From assembly GCA_937885575.1 (NCBI GenBank), contig CALABO010000002.1, forward strand, positions 1 through 43,760: 43,760 nt of DNA. Direction: 5' to 3'. The position numbers and the translations under genes were made by a program. This DNA is from an uncultured Pseudomonadota bacterium (GTDB lineage Bacteria > Pseudomonadota > Alphaproteobacteria > Rs-D84). Of the stretch, positions 33,283 to 40,854 are shown in pieces; the stretch's first letter is position 1, and each line of letters starts with the position of its first letter. Under the pieces are notes generated by a model, which saw nothing but the letters and a program-made list of their open reading frames with translations, was not told the origin of the DNA and did no database searches.

Positions 33283-33918
33283 ATGAAAAAAATCCTTTTG
33301 TTAACAGGCATGATTTTTATCACTGGAATTGCGAACGCAAATCAGACCTATTATGTTTCCGTAAAAATGGGCGGTGGCACCACCACAATATATCAGGATA
33401 ATACCAAAATTGATGATTATTTTGTTCAAAATGGGTTTAAATATGATGCCTCTGGCGGGGTGCTGTTAGAGGTTTCGCCCGCGATTGGTATCGATTGGAC
33501 GTTGAATACTGAAAAATGGTTGCACCTGCGGTTAGAGGCGGAATTGGGTTATAATCACTATCGCGAAAATATGAAATTAAAAAAAGATGCAGATAAGTAC
33601 GATTTTACGGTGAAATTTGACCAAGTGTTCTTTCTTGCAAACGGCTATATGGATTTCAGAATTGATAGGTTCAGCCCCTATGTTGGATTGGGGTTTGGCT
33701 ATGGTTGGGGTAATATGGCGATACGCGACAACGATGACGGGTCGCGGGAACCAATGGATGCCAATGGTGGACTTTATGCGTTGCATTTTGGTTTGGCGTA
33801 TAAATATTCCGACATAACGACCTTTGATTTAGGGTGCCGCAGGGTTTATGCCCCGGCCGACGATGATGGGCAATATGTCTTTGACAGCATAAGATTTGGT
33901 CTTCGGTTCCGCATATAA
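33283..33918 (+). CDS. outer-membrane beta-barrel protein, 211 aa
   Basis: Signal peptide MKKILLLTGMIFITGIANA, then alternating amphipathic strands: YYVSVKMGGGTT, LHLRLEAELGYNHY, FSPYVGLGFGYGWGN, YALHFGLAYKYS, and a terminal strand SIRFGLRFRI. Size and pattern match 8-stranded OmpA/OmpX/Omp25-like barrels. No peptidoglycan-binding domain is attached. The ATG follows GGAAAGGGGACAAC behind a near-consensus promoter, and a GC-rich terminator follows the stop. It closes the surface-protein island. Confidence 0.8.
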   Translation: MKKILLLTGMIFITGIANANQTYYVSVKMGGGTTTIYQDNTKIDDYFVQNGFKYDASGGVLLEVSPAIGIDWTLNTEKWLHLRLEAELGYNHYRENMKLKKDADKYDFTVKFDQVFFLANGYMDFRIDRFSPYVGLGFGYGWGNMAIRDNDDGSREPMDANGGLYALHFGLAYKYSDITTFDLGCRRVYAPADDDGQYVFDSIRFGLRFRI

Positions 33919-33940
33919 ATCAAATGCGGGTGCATAAAAA

Positions 33941-33966
33941 AGACCCGCGCGCGGGCCTTTTGATTT
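33941..33966 (+). terminator. terminator of the barrel gene
   Basis: The palindrome CCCGCGCGCGGG (33944-33955) is followed by CCTTTTGATTTT. Confidence 0.65.
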
Positions 33967-33977
33967 TATTGTGGTAA

Positions 33978-34088
33978 TTACAAAATCCGTATCACACCGA
34001 AATCCAACAACAATGTTAATACTATCCACCACCAAGAACAATTAAGCACATTTGTTAATTTTAATATTACAAATATAAGTGTTAACAT
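33978..34088 (-). CDS. tiny hydrophobic membrane protein, 36 aa
   Basis: ATG 34088 is preceded by AAAAAGGAGTAAAAT, a strong ribosome site, and the frame ends TAA at 33980-33978. The peptide starts MLTLIFVILKLTNVLN, continues CSWWWIVLTLLLDFG and is almost entirely hydrophobic. The ILKLTxVxxxSWWW pattern recalls short single-helix membrane proteins found in many bacteria and phages. Function unknown. It may be cotranscribed with, or a processed tail of, the lipoprotein gene at 34196. Confidence 0.6.
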   Translation of the reverse strand: MLTLIFVILKLTNVLNCSWWWIVLTLLLDFGVIRIL

Positions 34089-34147
34089 ATTTTACTCCTT
34101 TTTGACACGTTATGATTATATTCCAATATGAAATTTTTTTCAACATA

Positions 34148-34180
34148 ATAAAAAAGGCCACCGAAATCAGTGGCCTTTTC
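34148..34180 (-). terminator. lipoprotein gene terminator
   Basis: AAGGCCAC (34154-34161) pairs with GTGGCCTT (34170-34177). The minus strand continues TTTTATT. Confidence 0.8.
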
Positions 34181-34195
34181 ATCAGAAATATTTTT

Positions 34196-34573
34196 TTATT
34201 CTTGAACGACGACGCTAACGGTATAAAGCGAGTTTTCATCCATAACCGGATTTTTTACCATTATGCGGTATTCTTTCTGGGCCGCCCATTCATACGAACC
34301 CGCCGGAATAACGTTAACATAAACATGTTCCGCATCCGTGGCCGCTTCTTCAAAATTGAACCCTTCGCCTTGAACGAATATGCCTGTGGGTTCTTGTTCC
34401 TGCAACGAAGCCAATGTTTCGTTGGTTGGACATTTTACAATCATATCACCTTGTTCAAAGGCGACAACTTTTTCACAAGACGCGTCAAAAATTTTGACTT
34501 CGTTTGTTTCTTCCTTGGCCGAACAGCCAGCAATTGCGGCGATCGCGGCGCCATAGATAAGTAATTTTTTCAT
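34196..34573 (-). CDS. small lipoprotein, 125 aa
   Basis: The N-terminus MKKLLIYGAAIAAIAGCSAK has a lipobox (IAGC) with the lipidated Cys at residue 17, so it is predicted to be a membrane-anchored lipoprotein. Ser and Ala after the Cys suggest sorting to the outer membrane. The mature part is acidic, with three further cysteines at most (SCEKV, VKCPTN), and beta-rich ending YTVSVVVQE. No family recognised. The ATG follows AAAGGAGAAAACAAAC, with a promoter upstream divergent from the ACP-like gene. Confidence 0.75.
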   Translation of the reverse strand: MKKLLIYGAAIAAIAGCSAKEETNEVKIFDASCEKVVAFEQGDMIVKCPTNETLASLQEQEPTGIFVQGEGFNFEEAATDAEHVYVNVIPAGSYEWAAQKEYRIMVKNPVMDENSLYTVSVVVQE

Positions 34574-34610
34574 GTTTGTTTTCTCCTTTATATTTTACTA
34601 ATCCGCTTGA

Positions 34611-34640
34611 ATCTTAGCACTGTTTACAAAAGAAAGTCAA
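34611..34640 (-). promoter_or_regulatory. lipoprotein gene promoter
   Basis: Minus strand: -35 TTGACT (34640-34635), 18 nt, -10 TAAGAT (34616-34611). Confidence 0.6.
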
Positions 34641-34668
34641 TAGAGCAATTGTTATATCTTATTTTTTT

Positions 34669-34697
34669 TTGACAACGGCATATTCTGGTGGTATCCT
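34669..34697 (+). promoter_or_regulatory. promoter of the ACP-like gene
   Basis: -35 TTGACA (34669-34674), 17 nt, -10 TATCCT (34692-34697). Confidence 0.6.
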
Positions 34698-34719
34698 GGG
34701 CACAAATAAAAGGCACAAA

Positions 34720-34992
34720 ATGAAAAACAAACAATGGACCCGGCAAGAAGTTCAAGATAAACTGAACAATGCATTGTATGCGTGCGATATTATTCGGGTT
34801 AAATCCAAAAATAACGGCGATACGCCTTTGGCCATAGATTCGTTTGATTGGTATAACCTTTGGGAACACCTGGGGGCGGAATTTGGTATGACAATGAATT
34901 TTGATCCAAGGGACGGTTTAATGAATATACCAAACATAACGCCGAACATTATCACGGATTTTTTGTACAAGAATTTGGGAAAGCAAAAATAA
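34720..34992 (+). CDS. acyl-carrier-protein-like protein, 90 aa
   Basis: A small cytoplasmic protein with a carrier-protein pattern: an N-terminal helix (RQEVQDKLNNALYAC), then LAIDSFDWYNLWEHLGAEFGM, resembling the D-S-L helix-2 motif of ACPs with Ser41 as the possible phosphopantetheine site. The next segment ITPNIITDFLYKNL resembles ACP helix IV (TVxDxxxYI). It is not especially acidic, unlike housekeeping ACP, so a specialised carrier is more likely; no synthase or transferase gene is adjacent. The ATG at 34720 follows AAAAGGCACAAA; the longer frame starting at 34669 lies in the promoter and is rejected. The assignment is by pattern only. Confidence 0.5.
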   Translation: MKNKQWTRQEVQDKLNNALYACDIIRVKSKNNGDTPLAIDSFDWYNLWEHLGAEFGMTMNFDPRDGLMNIPNITPNIITDFLYKNLGKQK

Positions 34993-35019
34993 AAACATCG
35001 CCAAATTTGGCGATGTTTT
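34992..35019. terminator. bidirectional terminator
   Basis: AACATCGCCAAA and TTTGGCGATGTT form a fully symmetrical hairpin with A and T runs on the two sides, between the convergent ACP-like and barrel-like genes. Confidence 0.85.
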
Positions 35020-36074
35020 TATTTTGAAAATCCACGCACGATTCCAAATTCCGCGTATGGCGTGACTTTATCATACTTTTCGTTTGTTTTCTGCATCGGG
35101 TCGTGATATGTCGTGCCAATCGCGGCGTATGCACCACTTTTTGCATGACGCACCCCGACCGCACCGCCGGCAACACCGTCGCCCGTTTGCCAAAAACCAT
35201 TTACGAAGATGTCCATATTGCCACGTTTGCAATTATATTTATATGTTCCATGAAAACCGGCCTGGTTGCCGATATTTGCAACCTCTAATAACAACGCATT
35301 GCGGGAATTTGGGGTCCAGGCCATTTGCAAATCGATTACTGTTTTTTCTTTCCATATGGTCACCAAAGTGCCACCTTTGAATGAATCTTCGATAAAAATT
35401 TCGCTTGCGATAATGACTGCACCGTTCCGGGTAAATTTGAAACCGTTGCTATCTTCTTCGGCATATCCGATATGTATGGCTGTTTCTCTGTTATTAAATC
35501 CCGCAACAATTGCGCGTGGATAATAATGTCCAGATTTGAAATACATCGCATTGATAAAGAAATTATTTATTGGCATATATTTTGCAAATTGTGCCGCGTA
35601 ATTTAGTACAGAAAACTTCCCAGCACGAAGTGTAAAATTACCCCCAGTCGTGCGAAATTTTGAATACGCATACATATCATGCGTAAGCGTTGACATATTT
35701 TCCGATGTATAGTTTTGAACCATTTGGGTCGTCGTTACACCGACATCAAGTTTATCATAAAATCTAATAAAAGGTTTAATAATGACCAAAGGCGAAAAAA
35801 CACATTTAACATTATCCATTTTCGCATTGGTAAAAGTTTCAAGTTCCACATACAACGCTTCATCTGCATTAGAAAATTTTACCGCCGGATTTTTCTGTAC
35901 ATGCTGTGGCGCGACCTTTATCGGTATGGTATGCGTCATAGTTTTTAATGTGTCGTTCGTAACATTTTCAACCTTTTGATGACGGCGATTTTGTCGCGTG
36001 TTTTGCGCGTTGCAGTGACCTGAAAAGCAAAGTGCCAACGCACAGCAGAGAAAATATCTATCAAACGCCTTCAT
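35019..36074 (-). CDS. exported beta-rich protein, probable outer-membrane barrel, 351 aa
   Basis: The signal peptide FLCCALALCFSGHCNAQ precedes a short polar linker (residues 25-70), then about 280 residues of alternating strands (NFTLRAGKFSVLNY, HIGYAEEDSNGF, TVIDLQMAWTP, NALLLEVANIG, YAAIGTTYHD, TPYAEFGIVRGFSK), which fits a porin-like barrel. No named family is recognised. The ATG lies 3 nt after the TAA of the upstream TIM-barrel gene, so the pair is translationally linked. The gene ends at a bidirectional terminator. Confidence 0.65.
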   Translation of the reverse strand: MKAFDRYFLCCALALCFSGHCNAQNTRQNRRHQKVENVTNDTLKTMTHTIPIKVAPQHVQKNPAVKFSNADEALYVELETFTNAKMDNVKCVFSPLVIIKPFIRFYDKLDVGVTTTQMVQNYTSENMSTLTHDMYAYSKFRTTGGNFTLRAGKFSVLNYAAQFAKYMPINNFFINAMYFKSGHYYPRAIVAGFNNRETAIHIGYAEEDSNGFKFTRNGAVIIASEIFIEDSFKGGTLVTIWKEKTVIDLQMAWTPNSRNALLLEVANIGNQAGFHGTYKYNCKRGNMDIFVNGFWQTGDGVAGGAVGVRHAKSGAYAAIGTTYHDPMQKTNEKYDKVTPYAEFGIVRGFSK

Positions 36075-36077
36075 TTT

Positions 36078-36842
36078 TTATCTTTGGTAACCATTTAGAA
36101 CTTGCCATGCGATTGCGCGTTCGATATATTTTTCCGCCAGTGCGGTATCAAATAATTTCTTGCCATCGGGACTAACGCTTTTTAACTTTCCTTCGGCATC
36201 AACCCAAGTCGAATAATCGACGGGCAACAGTGTGTTTATATAATCTAAATTTGGGGCAATATTATCCGGCGACAAACCACCCGCATAGCCAGTTTGATGA
36301 TTTGGTAAAATAATACCACCCCAAGAATCGCGGGACAATTTGCCTTCCCCACCTGAAACATCATACAAAAGAGAAAACGGCACACCTTGGTTATCAAGTC
36401 GTTTGATACGTTCCTGTTGTGCCGGCGCATATTGAAAGATAAATTTAATATTTGGGTATGCACGAATTATATCGGCAACTTTACCCGCATAAAATTTGAA
36501 TTTATCATTGCCACCATTTATATTTACCTGAACACGCCCAATAACCGGTGCGCCGTTATCGCGCCGAACTTCCCACAGTCGTCGCAAAGAATAAGGAATG
36601 TTTCCATGGCACAATTCTGTGCGATATTCCGCATTTACATGCATGGCAAGTTTTATCTTGTTCACACGCGCCGCGTGCACCAATGTATCAAACCAAACAT
36701 ATCGCGGCATAGATGGTGAAAATTTTGGTGGGTGCGCCTGAATAGCAAATTCCGCCATCGGATATTTTTTGCCAAGGTTTATAATTTCATCTATATCATT
36801 ATGTTCGCGCATATCACTGCAGGTTATATATTCTATGTTCAT
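36078..36842 (-). CDS. TIM-barrel protein resembling phosphoribosylanthranilate isomerase
   Basis: A 254-residue cytoplasmic protein with beta/alpha repeats: FAIQAHPPK, IKLAMHVNAEYR, IGRVQVNING, IKFIFQYAP, FSLLYDVSGGEGKL and the late GYAGGLSPDNIA. The last motif resembles the phosphate-binding GLxxGxLxPxNV loop of TrpF-like barrels. Canonical TrpF starts with a VKICG motif, which is missing, and no other trp gene is near, so it is a TrpF-like homologue of unknown substrate. The ATG at 36842 has AAAAAGGGAAA upstream; the upstream open frame is not conserved. It is coupled to an exported barrel-like protein. Confidence 0.65.
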   Translation of the reverse strand: MNIEYITCSDMREHNDIDEIINLGKKYPMAEFAIQAHPPKFSPSMPRYVWFDTLVHAARVNKIKLAMHVNAEYRTELCHGNIPYSLRRLWEVRRDNGAPVIGRVQVNINGGNDKFKFYAGKVADIIRAYPNIKFIFQYAPAQQERIKRLDNQGVPFSLLYDVSGGEGKLSRDSWGGIILPNHQTGYAGGLSPDNIAPNLDYINTLLPVDYSTWVDAEGKLKSVSPDGKKLFDTALAEKYIERAIAWQVLNGYQR

Positions 36843-36902
36843 ACGTTTCCCTTTTTGGTTTATACTCTCTCTGCCGATATGCCTCCCATAATTATTTCTT
36901 TT

Positions 36903-36937
36903 CACTAACCACTTACACTAACACTTACCACTAATTC
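36903..36937. repeat. TTAGTG-family repeat, copy G
   Basis: CACTAACCACTTACACTAAC then ACTTACCACTAATTC. It encodes the last residues (ISGKC) and the stop of rlmN on the minus strand. Confidence 0.75.
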
Positions 36938-38003
36938 GCAATTGTCCGCATGCTGAACCAATATCCGTGCCGCGTTCGCGACGAATGCGCGCATGAATTC
37001 CGTTTTTAATCAGCACATCTTGGAATCTATGTACCGCATTCCCCGATGGTGCGGTAAATTCGCGTTCCGCAACCGTGTTCCATGGAATCAGGTTCACCAT
37101 GCAATTTTTCCCGCGCACCAAGTCCGATAATTCTTTCGCGCATTCGGGCGTCGCGTTCAATAAATTGCCATCCGCATCACAAATCAACAAGTATTCTATC
37201 ATCAATTGGCGATTATGCAAGTCGGTAAATTGAAGTGCCGCGTCCATAATTTCCGCAATACTGTATTTATTCGCAATCGGCATCAATTTCCGGCGCAGTT
37301 CATCGTTCGGCGCATGCAGCGATATCGCCAAATTTATCGGTCGCCCCCAATCAATCAATTCATATATCCCCGGCACAATCCCGCATGTTGAAACCGTGAT
37401 ACGCCGCCAACCAATTCCCATTTCACCATTGGCGCGTTCCATAAATCCGATAACGTTTTGAACATTTTGCAACGGTTCGCCGGTGCCCATAATCACAATG
37501 TGCGACACATCATCATTATTTATATCGCCGTTCGCGCGTATGGATTTTTCAGAAAATTTGTCATTGCGCAGTTCCCATTGTGCTACAAGTATTTGCGCAA
37601 AAATTTCGTTTACCGTTAAATTGCGTTTAAGGCCGAGCAAGGTACTTGCACAGAACTTACATCCCATCGCGCAACCGGCCTGGGAACTGACACAGACACT
37701 ATTGCCATAACTTGTGCGCATCAAGACACATTCGATTTGTTCCGCGTCGCACAGTTCCAATAAAAACTTAGTCGTTTGTCCATCGGACGATTGCAGTTTT
37801 TTTACAATTTTCACGGGCAAAGTTTCCGCGCATGCGTCCAAATCAGAACGCAATTTTTCCGGCAAATTTTTCATAACCGAAAAATCCGGTGCGCCGCGCG
37901 ACAACCATTCCGAAATTTGCTTTGCGCGAAATCGCGGCTGACCCAAATCGGTGACAAACTTTTCTAATTCTACGCCGGTCAAATTAAACAAAATCGTTTT
38001 CAT
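36918..38003 (-). CDS. rlmN: 23S rRNA (adenine-2503-C2)-methyltransferase RlmN
   Basis: A 361-residue radical SAM enzyme methylating A2503 of 23S rRNA and A37 of some tRNAs. The iron-sulphur motif CAMGCKFC is near residue 112 and the mechanistic C-terminal cysteine is in GSACGQL. VIMGTGEPLQNVQ and SLHAPNDELR are typical of RlmN. Its ATG shares one base with the TAA of the surA-like gene (TAATG), so translation is coupled. After ACGQL the protein ends abruptly in ISGKC, read from a TTAGTG repeat; other RlmN proteins continue with unrelated tails. Confidence 0.95.
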   Translation of the reverse strand: MKTILFNLTGVELEKFVTDLGQPRFRAKQISEWLSRGAPDFSVMKNLPEKLRSDLDACAETLPVKIVKKLQSSDGQTTKFLLELCDAEQIECVLMRTSYGNSVCVSSQAGCAMGCKFCASTLLGLKRNLTVNEIFAQILVAQWELRNDKFSEKSIRANGDINNDDVSHIVIMGTGEPLQNVQNVIGFMERANGEMGIGWRRITVSTCGIVPGIYELIDWGRPINLAISLHAPNDELRRKLMPIANKYSIAEIMDAALQFTDLHNRQLMIEYLLICDADGNLLNATPECAKELSDLVRGKNCMVNLIPWNTVAEREFTAPSGNAVHRFQDVLIKNGIHARIRRERGTDIGSACGQLRISGKC

Positions 38004-38827
38004 TATATTTTATACCTGTTGTCATTTATAATTACGACCGCACGCCGACGTAATTGTTTAAGTTGCTGGTCCGCGATGAACATAGATTGTTTGTATATCG
38101 CATTTTGTTTTATTATGTTATCAAGTTTGCCATATTCCTTGGTCTTTTTTGTATCGCACACCAAAAATACCGAACCATCTTTTGTTGGTTTTGACCATTG
38201 AAGTTTCCCGATTCCCGCGACACTTTCACGAATATCCGGTGCCAATTCATACTGCGCCGCGGTGAACTTTTGTGGGTATCCACCCAAACGCGTTGCGATA
38301 TTCATCGCATCTTCGCAATTTTTCGGTTTTGTAAGTTTTTTTACAACATCGTCCGGCACATCCGTCAACCGCACCATCGTCATTTCAATCGGCAACCCGT
38401 GTTCGCGTTCAAGTGCAGTCTTTTCGTTTTTTATATCTTCATCGGTCACATCAACGGTCGGCATAATTGTTCGCGCAACTATTACCTGCCACGCGATGTT
38501 TGCGCGAACGGCACTGCGCGCCATTTCACGTTCAGACGCACTTAAATCGCCCAAATTCATACGCCCCAATTCCGCATCAACATCTTTATCAGACGGAACC
38601 GCATTAAACTTTGCGGCATAGTTTAATTTTACACTGTCGTCGATTATGTTTTGCAATGCCTGGCGACGATTGTCGGTTGATGTGTTTCCTTGCCGCGCCA
38701 TAAGTTTTGTTCGTGCGGTGATATCGGTGTCGGTCACCGGTTTGCCATCAACAGTCGCAACAACAGTCGCGGCATTTGCACATACCACCATCAAATTTGC
38801 AATCATAAACAAAAGAATTTTTTTCAT
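38003..38827 (-). CDS. SurA-like periplasmic chaperone / PPIase-like protein
   Basis: A 274-residue exported protein (signal MKKILLFMIANLMVVCANA). Residues 20-140 match the SurA N-terminal chaperone pattern: VVATVDGKPVTDTDI, RRQALQNIIDDSVKLNYA. A single degenerate parvulin-like region follows (LAPDIRESVAGIGKLQWSKP). E. coli SurA has two parvulin domains and 428 residues, so this is a short form. Its position directly after lptD, as in most Proteobacteria, supports the assignment. The ATG follows AAGGAGAAAAAAT, 14 nt past the lptD stop. Its role would be to deliver LptD and other barrels to the outer membrane. Confidence 0.8.
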   Translation of the reverse strand: MKKILLFMIANLMVVCANAATVVATVDGKPVTDTDITARTKLMARQGNTSTDNRRQALQNIIDDSVKLNYAAKFNAVPSDKDVDAELGRMNLGDLSASEREMARSAVRANIAWQVIVARTIMPTVDVTDEDIKNEKTALEREHGLPIEMTMVRLTDVPDDVVKKLTKPKNCEDAMNIATRLGGYPQKFTAAQYELAPDIRESVAGIGKLQWSKPTKDGSVFLVCDTKKTKEYGKLDNIIKQNAIYKQSMFIADQQLKQLRRRAVVIINDNRYKI

Positions 38828-38841
38828 ATTTTTTCTCCTTT

Positions 38842-40854
38842 CTAATAATGTTTCCCGTCCATACTTATTCCGAATCTAAATTGAAAAGTCGTGTTTCCAA
38901 CATAATCTTCTTTGACCGCGTTATCGCGCCTGTATCCGGCACTTAAATAATAACACGGATGTTCATAGTATATCGCGCCACTGTGTTGTTGAAACCGTTC
39001 ATCGGTTGCATTATATATACCCGTCCACCGCACAGACCAACGGTCAGTTATTGCAAATCCAACACCGCCTGCAAATTCGTGAATTGATTCAGCAACAGTT
39101 TGCACATCAACAAATTGCTTTGACCAAATATGACCGACATTCAAAAAGTTTCGTGGTGTTCCAATAACCGCATTTGTTTCAATATGGCGCAGACCGAAAT
39201 TATCTTTGGAAAAACGAAAACGCGAATATATATCAATCCACTTCATATTATTATATCCGATGCGCCCGACATAGTCAGATTGCCCATTGCGGAAACCGCT
39301 GTTGGGGTCGGTTGCCTCGCGCCGTGTAAAATCATAACTTTGTCCGAAAAAGGTTTCGATTGTTTCGCCGTCTGGATTAAATGCCGCCCAGCGCAGGCCA
39401 TAGTCCGCAAATGTTCCGTTTTCCCACAAATCAAGTCCCGAAAAACGATTGGCTGAAAACAGTGTCGCATCAGACAACAACGCACCGGCGGAATCATTAT
39501 CAACGGCAAACTGATTTTCGCGCGTGTGCCGCATTGCGGTTATGCGCGCCCGTGGTTCAACAACATTTGTCCATTTTTCGCCCGGTCTAAACAATGGCAA
39601 CCCCCATTCTAAATATCCACTTGGTAAAAACCTGTCGCGAATGCCGGAATAAACAGAACCGTCAACCATTGGTGTATTGTTAAAGTTATAAACATCGTAA
39701 CGCGCGGCAACACTTGCAGTGATACGATTGCCACCCAAAATTGTCCAAGGTGATGTTATGCGGGCTTCGCCAATTACACGTTCAGATGAAATTCCATCGC
39801 CCGATATGCCAAGTATATCACCCATAAAGGTCGCGTATGTGGCGGCAAACAACGGGCTTGTCTGATATATTCCGCGAATGTTCGGTAAAATATTGCCGTT
39901 TGGCACAGAATAATTATACACATCATTACGCAATTCTTGGAATATATGTGCATCCGCAGTCACATATCCTGATTGTCCAAACAGTTCAATGCGCGCCCCA
40001 GAATCCAAATATGGTTGTTCTTCATAGAACCCGTATTTCTGGAGGTATGTTTTATCAGATGCGCGGTCCAAGAACACCGTGGCGCGTGCGTTTTCGCCAA
40101 GTTCAATGATGTCGTCATTGAAAATGTGCCAACGATTTTCACCTTCGCGATTATGGGTAAAAGAACCACGCGACCGAAATTCCGCATGCGACAGATTTAA
40201 CCTGTGTTCCAATTGAAATAGTGGATTTTCTTGGGTTAAATAAGAAAATGTTGTTGTCAAATCATGCGTGTCTGATATATAAAAATAGACCGGAATATTT
40301 ATTTGCGTTCCCATTTTATTGGTTGATTCCAAGTTCGGGGTTAAAAATCCGGTCTTGTGTTTCACACCGGGGTCAGGCATACTGAAATAAGGCAACCACA
40401 TAATGGGCAAATCATAAATCCAAAACACCATATTGTTGAAATACAGCATACGCGAATCAAGATTATGCCGAACTTTGTTCGCGGTTATTTCCCACGCTTC
40501 GCCATAACTGTCGCAATTTTTGCACGCGGTAAAAGTCGCGTTTTTGGCAACCGTGATATCGCCGTCACGTGAAACATTTTCAGATTCCAAATACACATGT
40601 TTACTAAGCCATATTTCAATATCACTGCCCGATAAATTTTTGCCGTTGTTCGTAATATATGAATCGCGCAGAGTCATTTTCTGTCCAGATTTATTTGTAA
40701 TCTCGGTCTTGCCAACGGTTTTTAATGTGCCAGATTTAATGTTGTATTCAATTTTATCCGCCTTTATCGTTGTTGGTTCATTGGTGTTTACCGCGATTGC
40801 AAATGCGGTGCGCGTGGATAAAATCGATAAAAAGGCAACAATAAACCGTCTCAT
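38842..40854 (-). CDS. lptD: LPS-assembly protein LptD
   Basis: A 670-residue outer-membrane protein that inserts LPS into the outer leaflet. After the signal peptide (FIVAFLSILSTRTAFA), an OstA/LptA-like jelly-roll domain (TTIKADKIEYN, residues 30-140) is followed by the conserved CKNCDSYGEAWEI cysteine pair and then a long beta-barrel domain (LptD_C) from PYFSMPDPGVKHKTGFL to the C-terminus. The ATG at 40854 overlaps the lptF stop (ATGA), so they are coupled. The longer open frame is inside lptF and is rejected. Somewhat shorter than E. coli LptD (784), mainly within the barrel. Confidence 0.93.
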   Translation of the reverse strand: MRRFIVAFLSILSTRTAFAIAVNTNEPTTIKADKIEYNIKSGTLKTVGKTEITNKSGQKMTLRDSYITNNGKNLSGSDIEIWLSKHVYLESENVSRDGDITVAKNATFTACKNCDSYGEAWEITANKVRHNLDSRMLYFNNMVFWIYDLPIMWLPYFSMPDPGVKHKTGFLTPNLESTNKMGTQINIPVYFYISDTHDLTTTFSYLTQENPLFQLEHRLNLSHAEFRSRGSFTHNREGENRWHIFNDDIIELGENARATVFLDRASDKTYLQKYGFYEEQPYLDSGARIELFGQSGYVTADAHIFQELRNDVYNYSVPNGNILPNIRGIYQTSPLFAATYATFMGDILGISGDGISSERVIGEARITSPWTILGGNRITASVAARYDVYNFNNTPMVDGSVYSGIRDRFLPSGYLEWGLPLFRPGEKWTNVVEPRARITAMRHTRENQFAVDNDSAGALLSDATLFSANRFSGLDLWENGTFADYGLRWAAFNPDGETIETFFGQSYDFTRREATDPNSGFRNGQSDYVGRIGYNNMKWIDIYSRFRFSKDNFGLRHIETNAVIGTPRNFLNVGHIWSKQFVDVQTVAESIHEFAGGVGFAITDRWSVRWTGIYNATDERFQQHSGAIYYEHPCYYLSAGYRRDNAVKEDYVGNTTFQFRFGISMDGKHY

